Origin: Bacteroidota bacterium
Lineage (GTDB): Bacteria > Bacteroidota > Bacteroidia > Chitinophagales > UBA2359
Assembly: GCA_020631675.1 (NCBI GenBank)
Contig: JAHDGT010000274.1
Coordinates: 1 to 6,449 of the forward strand
Direction: 5' to 3'
DNA length: 6,449 nt
Each line of letters begins with the position of its first letter. The stretch's first letter is position 1. The notes below the pieces were generated by a model. It was not told the origin of the DNA. It made no database searches and saw only the letters and a program-made list of their open reading frames with translations. The translations under genes and the position numbers were made by a program. This document shows, piece by piece, positions 1-5,971 of this stretch.

Positions 1-54
1 CCTGATTAAGCAACACATAGTACAATTGTTTATCTTCGGGTCTCTCTTTACAAC

Positions 55-834
55 ATGTCACGTTTCTTCTCTATAAATACATGGGTCAATGGTCTTCGCA
101 GCAATTGCGGTAAAGCACTTTTTATAATAGTGTTTGGGCTATTTAGTGCTTGGATGACGGCTTCTCTATATGCATCGGTTAGTGATGGTAATGATGGTGA
201 TGGGGAGTACGTGCATCGCACTTTTGATCAAGAAGCCTTGGAGGCGTTCAAGGAACAGAAAGAATTTATTTACGAGAAGCCACCTCAAAAAACGGGCTGG
301 TCTGATTTCTGGTCGAAATTGTTCAAATGGCTGGATAGTTTTCAAACGGAAGGCAGTTCGACATCTGCATTGGGTACTATAGCGGAGTACAGCATGTATA
401 TTCTTGCCATTTTGTGTGTTCTTTTTGTAGCGGACCGTTGGCTTAAGCTCAATGCGATCAATAATTTATTTAGTAGGCAGAAAGGTGGGACAGCTGGCAT
501 CACTTTCAAGGAGGAAGAGGAAGATATTCACGAGATCAGTTTTGACGAGCGTATTGCCGAGGCGATCGAGCAGCAGCAGTATAGACGTGCGGTGCGTTTG
601 TACTATTTAAAGTGTTTGAAGATGCTGGCGGATGAGAAAATGATCAACTGGCGGATCGACAAGACGAATCGGGATTATCAGTTGGAGTTGATGGGCACGG
701 AGGTGGAGTCGGATTTTAGAAAAGCGACCTACTTATTTGAGTATGTGTGGTACGGGGAGTTCGCGGTGAACAAGCAGAATTTTCAGGAATTGAGTGAGCA
801 ATTGATTCGCTTTGAACAACAAATCGCTAAGTGA
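55..834 (+). CDS. DUF4129 domain membrane protein
   Basis: Protein of 259 residues of unknown biochemical function. Seen in the sequence: an N-terminal hydrophobic stretch at about residues 20-41, either a signal peptide ending near LYA/S or a first membrane anchor; a short acidic extracytoplasmic region at about 43-108; a second membrane segment at about 113-126; then a cytoplasmic domain at about 160-255 that matches DUF4129 in layout, with the conserved-looking stretches YRRAVRLYYLKCLKML and YLFEYVWYGE. Family knowledge: DUF4129 also forms the C-terminus of bacterial transglutaminase-like membrane proteins and is often encoded with MoxR/DUF58 genes, which suggests a role in envelope protein assembly or regulation (inference). 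The ATG at 55 is the first start after an in-frame stop at 7-9. No Shine-Dalgarno sequence is visible, as is usual in Bacteroidota. The gene overlaps the next one, so the two are probably translationally coupled. Confidence 0.88.
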   Translation: MSRFFSINTWVNGLRSNCGKALFIIVFGLFSAWMTASLYASVSDGNDGDGEYVHRTFDQEALEAFKEQKEFIYEKPPQKTGWSDFWSKLFKWLDSFQTEGSSTSALGTIAEYSMYILAILCVLFVADRWLKLNAINNLFSRQKGGTAGITFKEEEEDIHEISFDERIAEAIEQQQYRRAVRLYYLKCLKMLADEKMINWRIDKTNRDYQLELMGTEVESDFRKATYLFEYVWYGEFAVNKQNFQELSEQLIRFEQQIAK

Positions 835-2051
835 TGCGCCAGTATGCTCTTCCCATATTATTGACGCTGGTGCTATTGTCGCTTTTAGTACTTTCAGAGA
901 TCTACCGTCCTATTACGGTGGATTGGCGGGAAACCTATCAACGAAAAGATAAGATCCCTTTCGGCTGTTTTGCGGTTTATGATATGTTGACCAAAGATGT
1001 GTTCGAGGGGCAGGAGGTGTATACGGTCAATCAGCCGGTTTACAATCAGGTAAAAGAGTGGGAGGAGGCTGTTGGAGATGCCGCGTTTGTGAATTACGTC
1101 TTTATTGGTCCTACTTATGAGATGACGGATCTGGACGTGCATCATTTACTTGACTTTACTTATTCGGGTAATAACGTCTTTATTAGTAGTCCGGATTTTC
1201 CAGCAGCATTAGCTGATAGTTTAGGACTGAGTGTCGATTTTTACCACCTTTACTTCGGAGGGAATAATGACACTTTGGTTTCTAATTTCGTGGATCCCGT
1301 TTTTTGTTCTGAAGAGGGCTACACCTTTAAACGCCTCGTGAACAGGAGCTATTTTGAAAAAGAGTTTTTCAAATTTGAGCAGACAAGGATATTAGGGGAG
1401 AATGATAAGGGGCTACCAAATTTCATAGCTGTCAAACACGGTAATGGAGAACTCTTCTTGCATGCGAGTCCGAAGGTGTTCACCAACTATAATTTGTTAG
1501 ATAGTAAGAACAACGAATACATTTCCAAGAGCTTATCCTTTTTGCCGGTGGCGGATGTATTATGGGATGAGTACTATAAAGTAGGGCGAGACGAAGGAGC
1601 CGGCTCAACGAGTCCGATGCGCTATATCCATTCGCAACGGTCTTTGTATCAGGCGCTATTGATCACATTAGGAGGCGTACTGCTATTCATGTTGTTCAAA
1701 AGCAAGCGGGAACAGCGTATCATACCGGTCATTCCACCTGTTAAGAATACCAGTCTGGAATTCGCGGAAACCGTAGGCAGGTTATACTATCACAATGGCG
1801 ACCATAGAGATATAGCCGCTAAGAAGATCAGCTATTTTTACGATTACCTTCGCAGAACCTATTACTTTGACAGCATCAAACCATCAGAAGATTTTTTCAA
1901 GCAGTTGAGTGGTAAATCGGGCGTACCACAAAAAAACGTGGCCAATATATTCGCCTTTATCAAGGCCATTAAAAAACAATCCATCATCATTGAAAGTGAC
2001 CTGATGTATCTGAATCGTCAGATCGAGGCATTCATTGAAGAATCAAAATAA
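834..2051 (+). CDS. DUF4350 domain membrane protein
   Basis: Protein of 405 residues. Seen in the sequence: an N-terminal membrane anchor at about residues 5-21; an extracytoplasmic region opening with VDWRETYQRKDKIPFGCFAVYD, the typical entry to a DUF4350 domain (about 30-125); a less conserved stretch containing GNGELFLHASPKVFTNY; a second membrane segment at about 271-288 followed by basic SKREQR; and a cytoplasmic tail of about 115 residues. The fold resembles GATase-like domains in family descriptions, but no catalytic activity can be claimed. It pairs with the preceding DUF4129 gene, the usual partner in Bacteroidota. Two starts are adjacent: GTG at 831, overlapping the upstream stop by four bases, and ATG at 834, overlapping by one base. 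I chose ATG because it is the stronger start. The protein differs by only one residue. Confidence 0.87.
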   Translation: MRQYALPILLTLVLLSLLVLSEIYRPITVDWRETYQRKDKIPFGCFAVYDMLTKDVFEGQEVYTVNQPVYNQVKEWEEAVGDAAFVNYVFIGPTYEMTDLDVHHLLDFTYSGNNVFISSPDFPAALADSLGLSVDFYHLYFGGNNDTLVSNFVDPVFCSEEGYTFKRLVNRSYFEKEFFKFEQTRILGENDKGLPNFIAVKHGNGELFLHASPKVFTNYNLLDSKNNEYISKSLSFLPVADVLWDEYYKVGRDEGAGSTSPMRYIHSQRSLYQALLITLGGVLLFMLFKSKREQRIIPVIPPVKNTSLEFAETVGRLYYHNGDHRDIAAKKISYFYDYLRRTYYFDSIKPSEDFFKQLSGKSGVPQKNVANIFAFIKAIKKQSIIIESDLMYLNRQIEAFIEESK

Positions 2052-2055
2052 ACAA

Positions 2056-2943
2056 ATGGGCAAAGGCTGGTATAAATATTTGATCTACCTCTCCATTGTT
2101 TTTCTGCTGTTCGGTTTATACCAAGCCAACTACCTGAAGGTACCTGATATTCACAATGGCAAAGCATTGGCGGTTTCGGTCGTTTTACTTTGTATCGGTT
2201 TTTTAGGACAAGGGCTGCTTTGGTTCGCCACGCTCCGCTCTACGCCCTACCGCAGTACTTTACCAGAAGCAATGGCCGCTGCTGGACTTTCCATTTTCAC
2301 TAAATACATACCCGGAAAGGTATTCGTCATTTTAGGTCGTGCGGGCTATATAGCCGAACGGCATGACTACCCCGTTTCCAAGCTTTCGGTGCTATCTCTA
2401 CACGCCCAACTCATTGCTTTTTGGATGGCCTTGAGCATCGGCAGCATCGGTACTTTTTTAATGGAGGGCTTTGAAGAATGGCGTTGGCTGATCGCAGTTG
2501 GTTGGGGGGCTTTGTCGTTACTGATCTTCAGTCAGAGTGCTAACAAGCTGCTGATTAAGATGGTGAAGCTTGTTTTAAAGAAAGAGATCAATATTCCGTG
2601 GTTGCCTTTTAAAGATGTGGTCAAAATTCTACCTGCTTTTGCTTGGCCTTGGATATTCTTTACCCTCGCTTTTTACGCTTTAGTTCGTGCCCTGCATCCT
2701 GATCCTATAGGATTTGAAGTAGGTTTTGGCTTGCCTTTGGGTACCGTAGTGGGTATCATAGCCATCATCGCCCCCGGAGGAATAGGGGTGAGAGAAGGGG
2801 TGTTGGTCGCTTATCTATTGATCGCTGGTTTAGAGGAAGCCGCTGCGGTAAGCATAGCTGTGGCTTCCCGACCTTGGTTCTTGATCGGAGAAAGTTTCTT
2901 GTTTGTTTTTGGTTGGCTTTGTGATAGACGTTTGAAGTCTTAA
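2056..2943 (+). CDS. Flippase-like multi-pass membrane protein (PF03706)
   Basis: Very hydrophobic protein of 295 residues with roughly seven to eight membrane segments. It belongs to the lysylphosphatidylglycerol-synthase transmembrane / UPF0104 / AglD-like flippase family (PF03706). Diagnostic motifs are KYIPGKV at residues 83-89 and APGGIGVREG at 239-248, followed by SRPWF near 271. The length is close to the roughly 300 residues of stand-alone members, and there is no attached aminoacyltransferase or glycosyltransferase domain. Family members act on lipid-linked substrates in the cytoplasmic membrane, but the substrate cannot be inferred here. A TTG at 2035 would extend the protein by seven residues and overlap the DUF4350 gene. 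I prefer ATG 2056, four bases after that gene's stop, because the extension is short, polar and begins with a weak start. The close spacing indicates cotranscription with DUF4129/DUF4350. Its stop abuts the stop of the opposing DUF1499 gene. Confidence 0.86.
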   Translation: MGKGWYKYLIYLSIVFLLFGLYQANYLKVPDIHNGKALAVSVVLLCIGFLGQGLLWFATLRSTPYRSTLPEAMAAAGLSIFTKYIPGKVFVILGRAGYIAERHDYPVSKLSVLSLHAQLIAFWMALSIGSIGTFLMEGFEEWRWLIAVGWGALSLLIFSQSANKLLIKMVKLVLKKEINIPWLPFKDVVKILPAFAWPWIFFTLAFYALVRALHPDPIGFEVGFGLPLGTVVGIIAIIAPGGIGVREGVLVAYLLIAGLEEAAAVSIAVASRPWFLIGESFLFVFGWLCDRRLKS

Positions 2944-3405
2944 TCACTCTTCCCACAATTTCCGTATTTGTTCCATTCTTCTCCTGTTTGCCCCCAAATC
3001 TGAATAACCTACCCTTGAGGCTGATCGGAACTCTATTCGCTGTTCTTCAGCATTCAAAACAAACTCCACATCATCTACGAACTTCATCAAATTTGTAGTG
3101 AAGGTCACATGCATATATTCCCCTGTGTTTTTTACGATTTCCGTGCTTTTTATGGTGGGTATCAATGCTTCTAATTTAGCCCAAGCTTGAACCGCTTCAC
3201 CTTTAAATCGTAAAGCTTCAATTCCATGCTGTTTGTCGCTGGCGAAAGTCGATACGCAATTCGGACTATTCGGGCAGTCTTTCAATTGCATGCCCTCTTC
3301 TAAACCGATGATCGGTGGAGGGGGTACTTTACAAGAAGTGAATAGTAAGGCGGTGCTCAATATGCCGACCAAGAATAAGTTGATGAGCTTAGAATCGTTT
3401 TCCAT
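2944..3405 (-). CDS. DUF1499 family lipoprotein
   Basis: Protein of 153 residues. Seen in the sequence: a signal peptide ending in LLFTSC with Cys25 as the likely lipidated residue, a proline-rich linker (KVPPPP), then the DUF1499 domain. The domain shows its two hallmark stretches, CPNSPNCVST at residues 44-53 and RSASRVGYSDLGANRRRMEQIR near the C-terminus. The function of DUF1499 is unknown. Lipoprotein export to the envelope is inferred from the signal. The reading frame stays open upstream to an ATG at 3498, but that extension would translate through a terminator-like hairpin (3456-3487) and put 31 unrelated residues before a good signal peptide, so ATG 3405 is chosen. The gene is separated from the upstream TPM gene by that hairpin and probably has its own promoter. 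It converges with the flippase-like gene with no base between the two stops. Confidence 0.87.
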   Translation of the reverse strand: MENDSKLINLFLVGILSTALLFTSCKVPPPPIIGLEEGMQLKDCPNSPNCVSTFASDKQHGIEALRFKGEAVQAWAKLEALIPTIKSTEIVKNTGEYMHVTFTTNLMKFVDDVEFVLNAEEQRIEFRSASRVGYSDLGANRRRMEQIRKLWEE

Positions 3406-3412
3406 AATGGGG

Positions 3413-3441
3413 CAACAATAGAGTTTGTATTTAGTTTGCAA
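3413..3441 (-). promoter_or_regulatory. Possible Bacteroidota-type promoter for the DUF1499 gene
   Basis: On the minus strand a TTG (3441-3439) lies 18 bases before TATTGTTG (3420-3413), which differs by one base from the TAnnTTTG -7 element described for Bacteroidota. It sits between the upstream terminator hairpin and the DUF1499 start, where a promoter would be needed. The predicted transcript would start only a few bases before the ATG, giving a very short or absent leader, which weakens the call. Confidence 0.27.
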
Positions 3442-3449
3442 GGTATCCA

Positions 3450-3487
3450 AAAAGCAAAAGGCGAACTCCCTAGGGAATCCGCCTTTT
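3450..3487 (-). terminator. Intrinsic terminator after the YgcG-like TPM gene
   Basis: Arms AAAAGGCG (3456-3463) and CGCCTTTT (3480-3487) form an eight-pair stem. It is prolonged inward through two mismatches by further pairs around the CTAG centre. On the minus strand the hairpin is followed by TTTT, GC and TTTTT, giving a U-rich tail. It starts 29 bases beyond the TPM gene stop at 3517 and ends before the DUF1499 start. The arms are A/T-flanked on both sides, so it could act in both directions, but no plus-strand gene feeds into it. Confidence 0.72.
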
Positions 3488-3516
3488 ATTTGAAACATGT
3501 TATATGGTCATGCTAT

Positions 3517-4365
3517 CTACCAGCTTCCACCAGCACCGCCACCGCCACTCATTCCTCCGCCGAAGCCACCGAAACCACCGCCACCAAAGTTGCCTGAACC
3601 AGAGGAGAAATGCCCGAAAGTACTTCCTCTGCGAATGATAACTGGTCCGCCGAAAGGATCCACACCATCTTCCGTATAGGTATATCCACCTGCTGGTACC
3701 GTTTGAATGTAGCCCTTCTTTGCCAGATAAGGCATAATGAAGAAGAAGAAAATAAAGATCATCAAGAAGAGGATCAATACGGCTGTTTCACCATTGTCAT
3801 TCCTTGCCAATGCGTCATCTGCGGTGTACTCGCCACTCATGATACCCATGATCATAGTGGTTGCGTCATTGATGCCGCCATAAAAATCACCCTCTCTGAA
3901 TCGAGGTGCCATTACTTCATCAATGATGCGTTTACTATTCAGGTCGGTCAGTTTATGCTCTACACCATAACCCGTAATGATACGCATCTTACGGTCGTTT
4001 TTGGCAATTAAGACCAAGACCCCATTATCCTCTTTGGCTTGTCCGATTTTCCAAGTATCGAAAATCCGCATCCCATAATTAAAAGAAGGATGCCCATTTA
4101 AAGAAGGCACAGTAACAATGGCGACCTGAGTAGAGGTACTATCATCATAAGCCACCAGCTTTTTCTCTAAAGCCCTTTCTTGTGCAGCAGGTAGAACATT
4201 TGCCAGATCATTTACTAAACGAGGCGGCGATGGTCTGTCAGGTACTTTCACCCCACCCCAACTTTGTGCTTGCAGTCCTATCGAAGCAAGCAGCAGTAAA
4301 AGAACAGGTAAATATATTTTTAGAGAAGAAAGCGGGTTTCTTCGGATCCTTTCGCTATGATCCAT
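3517..4365 (-). CDS. YgcG-like TPM domain membrane protein with glycine-rich tail
   Basis: Protein of 282 residues. Seen in order: a signal peptide (about residues 1-33, long hydrophobic core, cleavage likely after LQA); a TPM domain at about 48-178 with the usual stretches VNDLANVLPAAQERALEKKL, QVAIVTVPSLNG, WKIGQAKEDNGVLVLIA, MRIITGYGVEHKLTD and FREGDFYGGINDA; a single membrane helix at about 194-213; and a C-terminal tail that is almost pure Gly/Ser/Phe and ends GGSW, typical of YgcG relatives. The TPM domain is therefore extracytoplasmic. Family knowledge: TPM (TLP18.3/Psb32/MOLO-1) domains occur in photosystem II repair and receptor-accessory proteins. The bacterial role is unclear. An in-frame TTG at 4389 would add eight residues. 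ATG 4365 is preferred because TTG is weak and the signal peptide is complete from the ATG. It lies downstream of lemA and the cytoplasmic TPM gene. Confidence 0.88.
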   Translation of the reverse strand: MDHSERIRRNPLSSLKIYLPVLLLLLASIGLQAQSWGGVKVPDRPSPPRLVNDLANVLPAAQERALEKKLVAYDDSTSTQVAIVTVPSLNGHPSFNYGMRIFDTWKIGQAKEDNGVLVLIAKNDRKMRIITGYGVEHKLTDLNSKRIIDEVMAPRFREGDFYGGINDATTMIMGIMSGEYTADDALARNDNGETAVLILFLMIFIFFFFIMPYLAKKGYIQTVPAGGYTYTEDGVDPFGGPVIIRRGSTFGHFSSGSGNFGGGGFGGFGGGMSGGGGAGGSW

Positions 4366-4373
4366 ATAGTCTT

Positions 4374-4404
4374 TAATCGTATTGGTCAACGGTAATAAAA
4401 CAAA
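4374..4404 (-). promoter_or_regulatory. Possible promoter before the YgcG-like TPM gene
   Basis: On the minus strand TTTG (4404-4401) is followed after 19 bases by TACGATTA (4381-4374). The spacing fits the Bacteroidota -33/-7 pattern, but the -7 element matches TAnnTTTG at only part of its positions. It would follow the weak terminator-like hairpin and start transcription just before ATG 4365. This is weak support only. Confidence 0.18.
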
Positions 4405-4424
4405 AAAACACCCGTGTTGGGTTC
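4401..4424 (-). terminator. Weak terminator-like hairpin between the two TPM genes
   Basis: On the minus strand ACCC (4422-4419) and GGGT (4413-4410) pair around a five-base loop, and a run of seven T (4408-4402) follows almost directly. The stem is only four to five pairs, and an alternative AACA/TGTT pairing competes with it. It could give partial termination or be chance. It lies 17 bases beyond the stop of the cytoplasmic TPM gene, in the expected place. Confidence 0.4.
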
Positions 4425-4440
4425 CCGAATAAATCGCAAA

Positions 4441-4992
4441 TCAAGCTTTATCGGTACTGCTGTCTGTTTCAGAGGGTGTATTCTCACCAGATGATGGAGA
4501 GGAAATATCCGCATCCGCATCCGCATCATCAGTTTGTTCGGCAAGGTGATCCTGCCCGAATGAAATATCATCCGCCAGCTCGTTCACGTCATCCGACTGA
4601 TACGGATGGTTTTCCCTAAGCTTCAAGCCGATCAGCTCAATGCCTTCGATCAAGCCATCACAGAAATTATCATGTTGGAAATAAGTCAACATCAAATCGA
4701 CGGCATCTTGCCAAAAGCAATGATCCACACACTGATGTATGCCCACATCTCCCAAAATGGCCAATTGGTGGTCTTGAACCGCCAAGTAGATCAATACGCC
4801 ATTTCGAGCAGCGGTATCCTGCATACCTAAATCCGCGAAGATAGTTGCCGCACGATCCAGCACGTCTCCACCGCAGCGATTCTCCATATGTAAACGGATC
4901 TCGCCACTGGTCATCATTTCCGCATTTCGGATGGCACAAACAATGTCTTCTTGCTGCTGTGCGGTGAAAAATTCTCTTGCGTTCTCAGCCAT
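4441..4992 (-). CDS. Cytoplasmic TPM domain protein with acidic tail
   Basis: Protein of 183 residues without signal peptide or membrane segment, so probably cytosolic. The TPM domain covers about residues 5-147, with FFTAQQQEDIVCAIRNAE, MTSGEIRLHMENRC, RNGVLIYLAVQDHQLAILGD, VGIHQCVDHCFW and NELADDISFG. These stretches are characteristic of the short TPM protein that sits between lemA and the YgcG-like gene in Bacteroidota. Residues 153-183 form a low-complexity acidic/Ser/Thr tail that includes alternating Asp-Ala from 155 to 162. The function is unknown. The pairing of an internal and an external TPM domain in one locus is the main clue, perhaps acting on the two faces of the membrane (inference). 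The ATG at 4992 follows a strong hairpin plus T tract by 14 bases, so expression probably depends on readthrough from lemA or on an unseen promoter. No Shine-Dalgarno sequence is visible. Confidence 0.87.
   Translation of the reverse strand: MAENAREFFTAQQQEDIVCAIRNAEMMTSGEIRLHMENRCGGDVLDRAATIFADLGMQDTAARNGVLIYLAVQDHQLAILGDVGIHQCVDHCFWQDAVDLMLTYFQHDNFCDGLIEGIELIGLKLRENHPYQSDDVNELADDISFGQDHLAEQTDDADADADISSPSSGENTPSETDSSTDKA
4507..4530 (-). repeat. Hexanucleotide microsatellite encoding Asp-Ala repeats
   Basis: About three and a half copies of a six-base unit (GCATCC on the plus strand, GGATGC on the minus strand) encode alternating Asp and Ala in the acidic tail of the cytoplasmic TPM protein. 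Changes by whole units would keep the frame, so any length variation would alter only the tail. Confidence 0.6.
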
Positions 4993-5006
4993 TTGAAATT
5001 GAAATC

Positions 5007-5043
5007 AAAAAAGCAAGGCAGTGGAATTACGCCACTGCCTTGC
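5007..5043 (-). terminator. Strong intrinsic terminator between lemA and the first TPM gene
   Basis: Perfect 12-base arms GCAAGGCAGTGG (5013-5024) and CCACTGCCTTGC (5032-5043) flank a seven-base loop. On the minus strand the stem is followed directly by six T (5012-5007). It begins 20 bases after the lemA stop and its T tract ends 14 bases before the ATG of the next gene in the same direction. This is the clearest terminator in the window. Its position suggests that lemA is transcribed in excess over the TPM genes, or that the hairpin protects the lemA 3' end. Confidence 0.85.
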
Positions 5044-5063
5044 GAATAAAATAATCATTCGGG

Positions 5064-5666
5064 TCAAATATCATCAAAGTTCACCTTAGGTGCTTTGTCC
5101 GTGCCCTCTTCAGACTCAAAGTAAGCACTCTTATTAAAGCCGAAGATGCCCGCGAAGATATTATTAGGCAGTTTGCGAATGTAGGTGTTGTAGGTTTTCA
5201 CCACCTCATTAAAACGGATACGCTCAACGCGGATACGATTCTCCTGCCCCTCGATCTGACTCATCAAGTCACGGAACGCATTGGTAGACTTCAGATCCGG
5301 ATAACGCTCGAAGGTCGCCAATAAACGAGAAAAAGAACTCATCATACCAGACTGCGCCTGCTCGAATTTCTTCAACATATCAGGCGTGATGTTCGACGGG
5401 TCAATAGTAACGCTACTTGCCTTAGAGCGTGCTTCGGTCACCTCTTTAAAAGTGCTTTTTTCAAATTTCGCACTACCCTTTACGGTCTCTACCAAGCTAC
5501 CGATCAGGTCGGCTCGCTCTTGGTACGCAGCCTCAACATTCGCCCATTGTCCGGAGATCTCTTCATCCATCTCCACCATGCTGTTGTAGCCACAAGAATT
5601 AAGCAGCAAAGCCGCCGCTATCAAAGCGATCATAGAAAATGATCGCATCAGAAAATTGCTAGTCAT
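5064..5666 (-). CDS. lemA: LemA family lipoprotein
   Basis: Protein of 200 residues, the usual size for LemA. Seen in the sequence: a signal sequence with hydrophobic core IALIAAALLLNSC, giving Cys25 as a probable lipidation site; the conserved CGYNSMV start of the mature region; WANVEAAYQERADLIGSLVETVKG (family consensus is close to YQRRADLIPNLVETVKG); ARSKAS; RLLATFERYPDLKS; GQENRIRVERIRFNEVVKTYN; and the C-terminal FGFNKSAYFESEEGTDKAPKVNF block. The known LemA fold is an extended helical bundle exposed outside the cytoplasmic membrane. Its molecular role is unresolved. The gene heads the lemA-TPM-TPM cluster and is followed by a strong terminator. Several in-frame ATGs exist: 5666, 5648 (MRSFSM) and 5633. 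The outermost is given, but 5648 would give an equally good signal peptide. No convincing promoter was identified upstream. Confidence 0.93.
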   Translation of the reverse strand: MTSNFLMRSFSMIALIAAALLLNSCGYNSMVEMDEEISGQWANVEAAYQERADLIGSLVETVKGSAKFEKSTFKEVTEARSKASSVTIDPSNITPDMLKKFEQAQSGMMSSFSRLLATFERYPDLKSTNAFRDLMSQIEGQENRIRVERIRFNEVVKTYNTYIRKLPNNIFAGIFGFNKSAYFESEEGTDKAPKVNFDDI

Positions 5667-5751
5667 CTGTACTTTTATATTAGAGGTACTTTAAATTTTG
5701 CTTAATGGGCTGCAAAATCGTCTTTTCAGTGCTGTTTTTACATTTCCTTCC

Positions 5752-5772
5752 CGCCATAGCGCTGCTATGCCG
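5752..5772. repeat. Short inverted repeat upstream of lemA
   Basis: CGCCATAGC and GCTATGCCG form nine positions of dyad symmetry with one C-C mismatch around a three-base centre. It lies 86 bases before the lemA start and 200 bases before the AhpD-like gene. It could be an operator or a small hairpin. No T tract follows on either strand, so it is not an intrinsic terminator. Confidence 0.35.
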
Positions 5773-5796
5773 CTCAAAAAATGTTTCAACAACACT

Positions 5797-5812
5797 AAAA
5801 ATCCTGATTTTT
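5797..5812. repeat. A/T inverted repeat in the divergent region
   Basis: AAAAATC and GATTTTT surround a central CT, forming a small palindrome. It is A/T-only except for one pair, so the hairpin would be weak and chance occurrence is likely. It could be a protein-binding dyad. Confidence 0.2.
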
Positions 5813-5971
5813 CGCCAGCATCAGAAAACTTTAAACTACCTCTTGATTAATTAACTTAGCGTTTGTGTGGTTGCCTAAGCTATAAAGATACATCTCGCAT
5901 AGGTCACCTACAAAAGAACCGCTTAAGCAAGCTGCAATGTTCCCCGCCATTTCATATAACAACAGTCAAAC

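Larger units (their letters stand above)
5667..5971. other. Divergent intergenic region between lemA and the AhpD-like gene
   Basis: This 305-base stretch has no credible coding frame in either direction. It must hold the promoters of lemA (leftward) and the AhpD-like gene (rightward), but no clean TTG-N19-TAnnTTTG pair is present on either strand. AT-rich TATA-like stretches occur near 5673-5685, 5880-5885 and 5952-5960. Two short inverted repeats are listed separately. I saw no riboswitch or small RNA that I can name. Confidence 0.6.

Noticed and set aside
21..28. TACAATTG, close to the Bacteroidota -7 element, ahead of the DUF4129 gene
   Set aside because: The matching -33 element would fall at or before the window edge, and the gene may be internal to an operon.
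36..44. TCGGGTCTC near the left edge resembling the heptamer repeat at the right edge
   Set aside because: Only a single eight- to nine-base match exists, with no second unit, so it is likely coincidence.
2..76. Possible 3' end of an upstream gene overlapping the DUF4129 start
   Set aside because: One plus-strand frame is open from the window edge to a stop at 74-76 and gives a hydrophobic 24-residue end. The other two frames stop at 5 and 9. With so little sequence no choice among the frames is justified.
2765..2956. 63-codon minus-strand ORF at the end of the flippase-like gene
   Set aside because: It is antisense to the conserved APGGIGVREG region and has no recognisable features.
3497..3679. 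Proline-rich plus-strand ORF
   Set aside because: It is the antisense image of the glycine-rich C-terminus of the YgcG-like protein. Its composition is fully explained by the GGN codons opposite.
3610..4011. 133-codon plus-strand ORF
   Set aside because: It lies antisense inside the TPM domain coding region, which has clear family motifs. No domain was recognised in the antisense frame.
5667..5735. Promoter for lemA: TTTG followed after 19 bases by TAAAGTAC on the minus strand
   Set aside because: The spacing fits, but the -7 element matches TAnnTTTG at too few positions to call.
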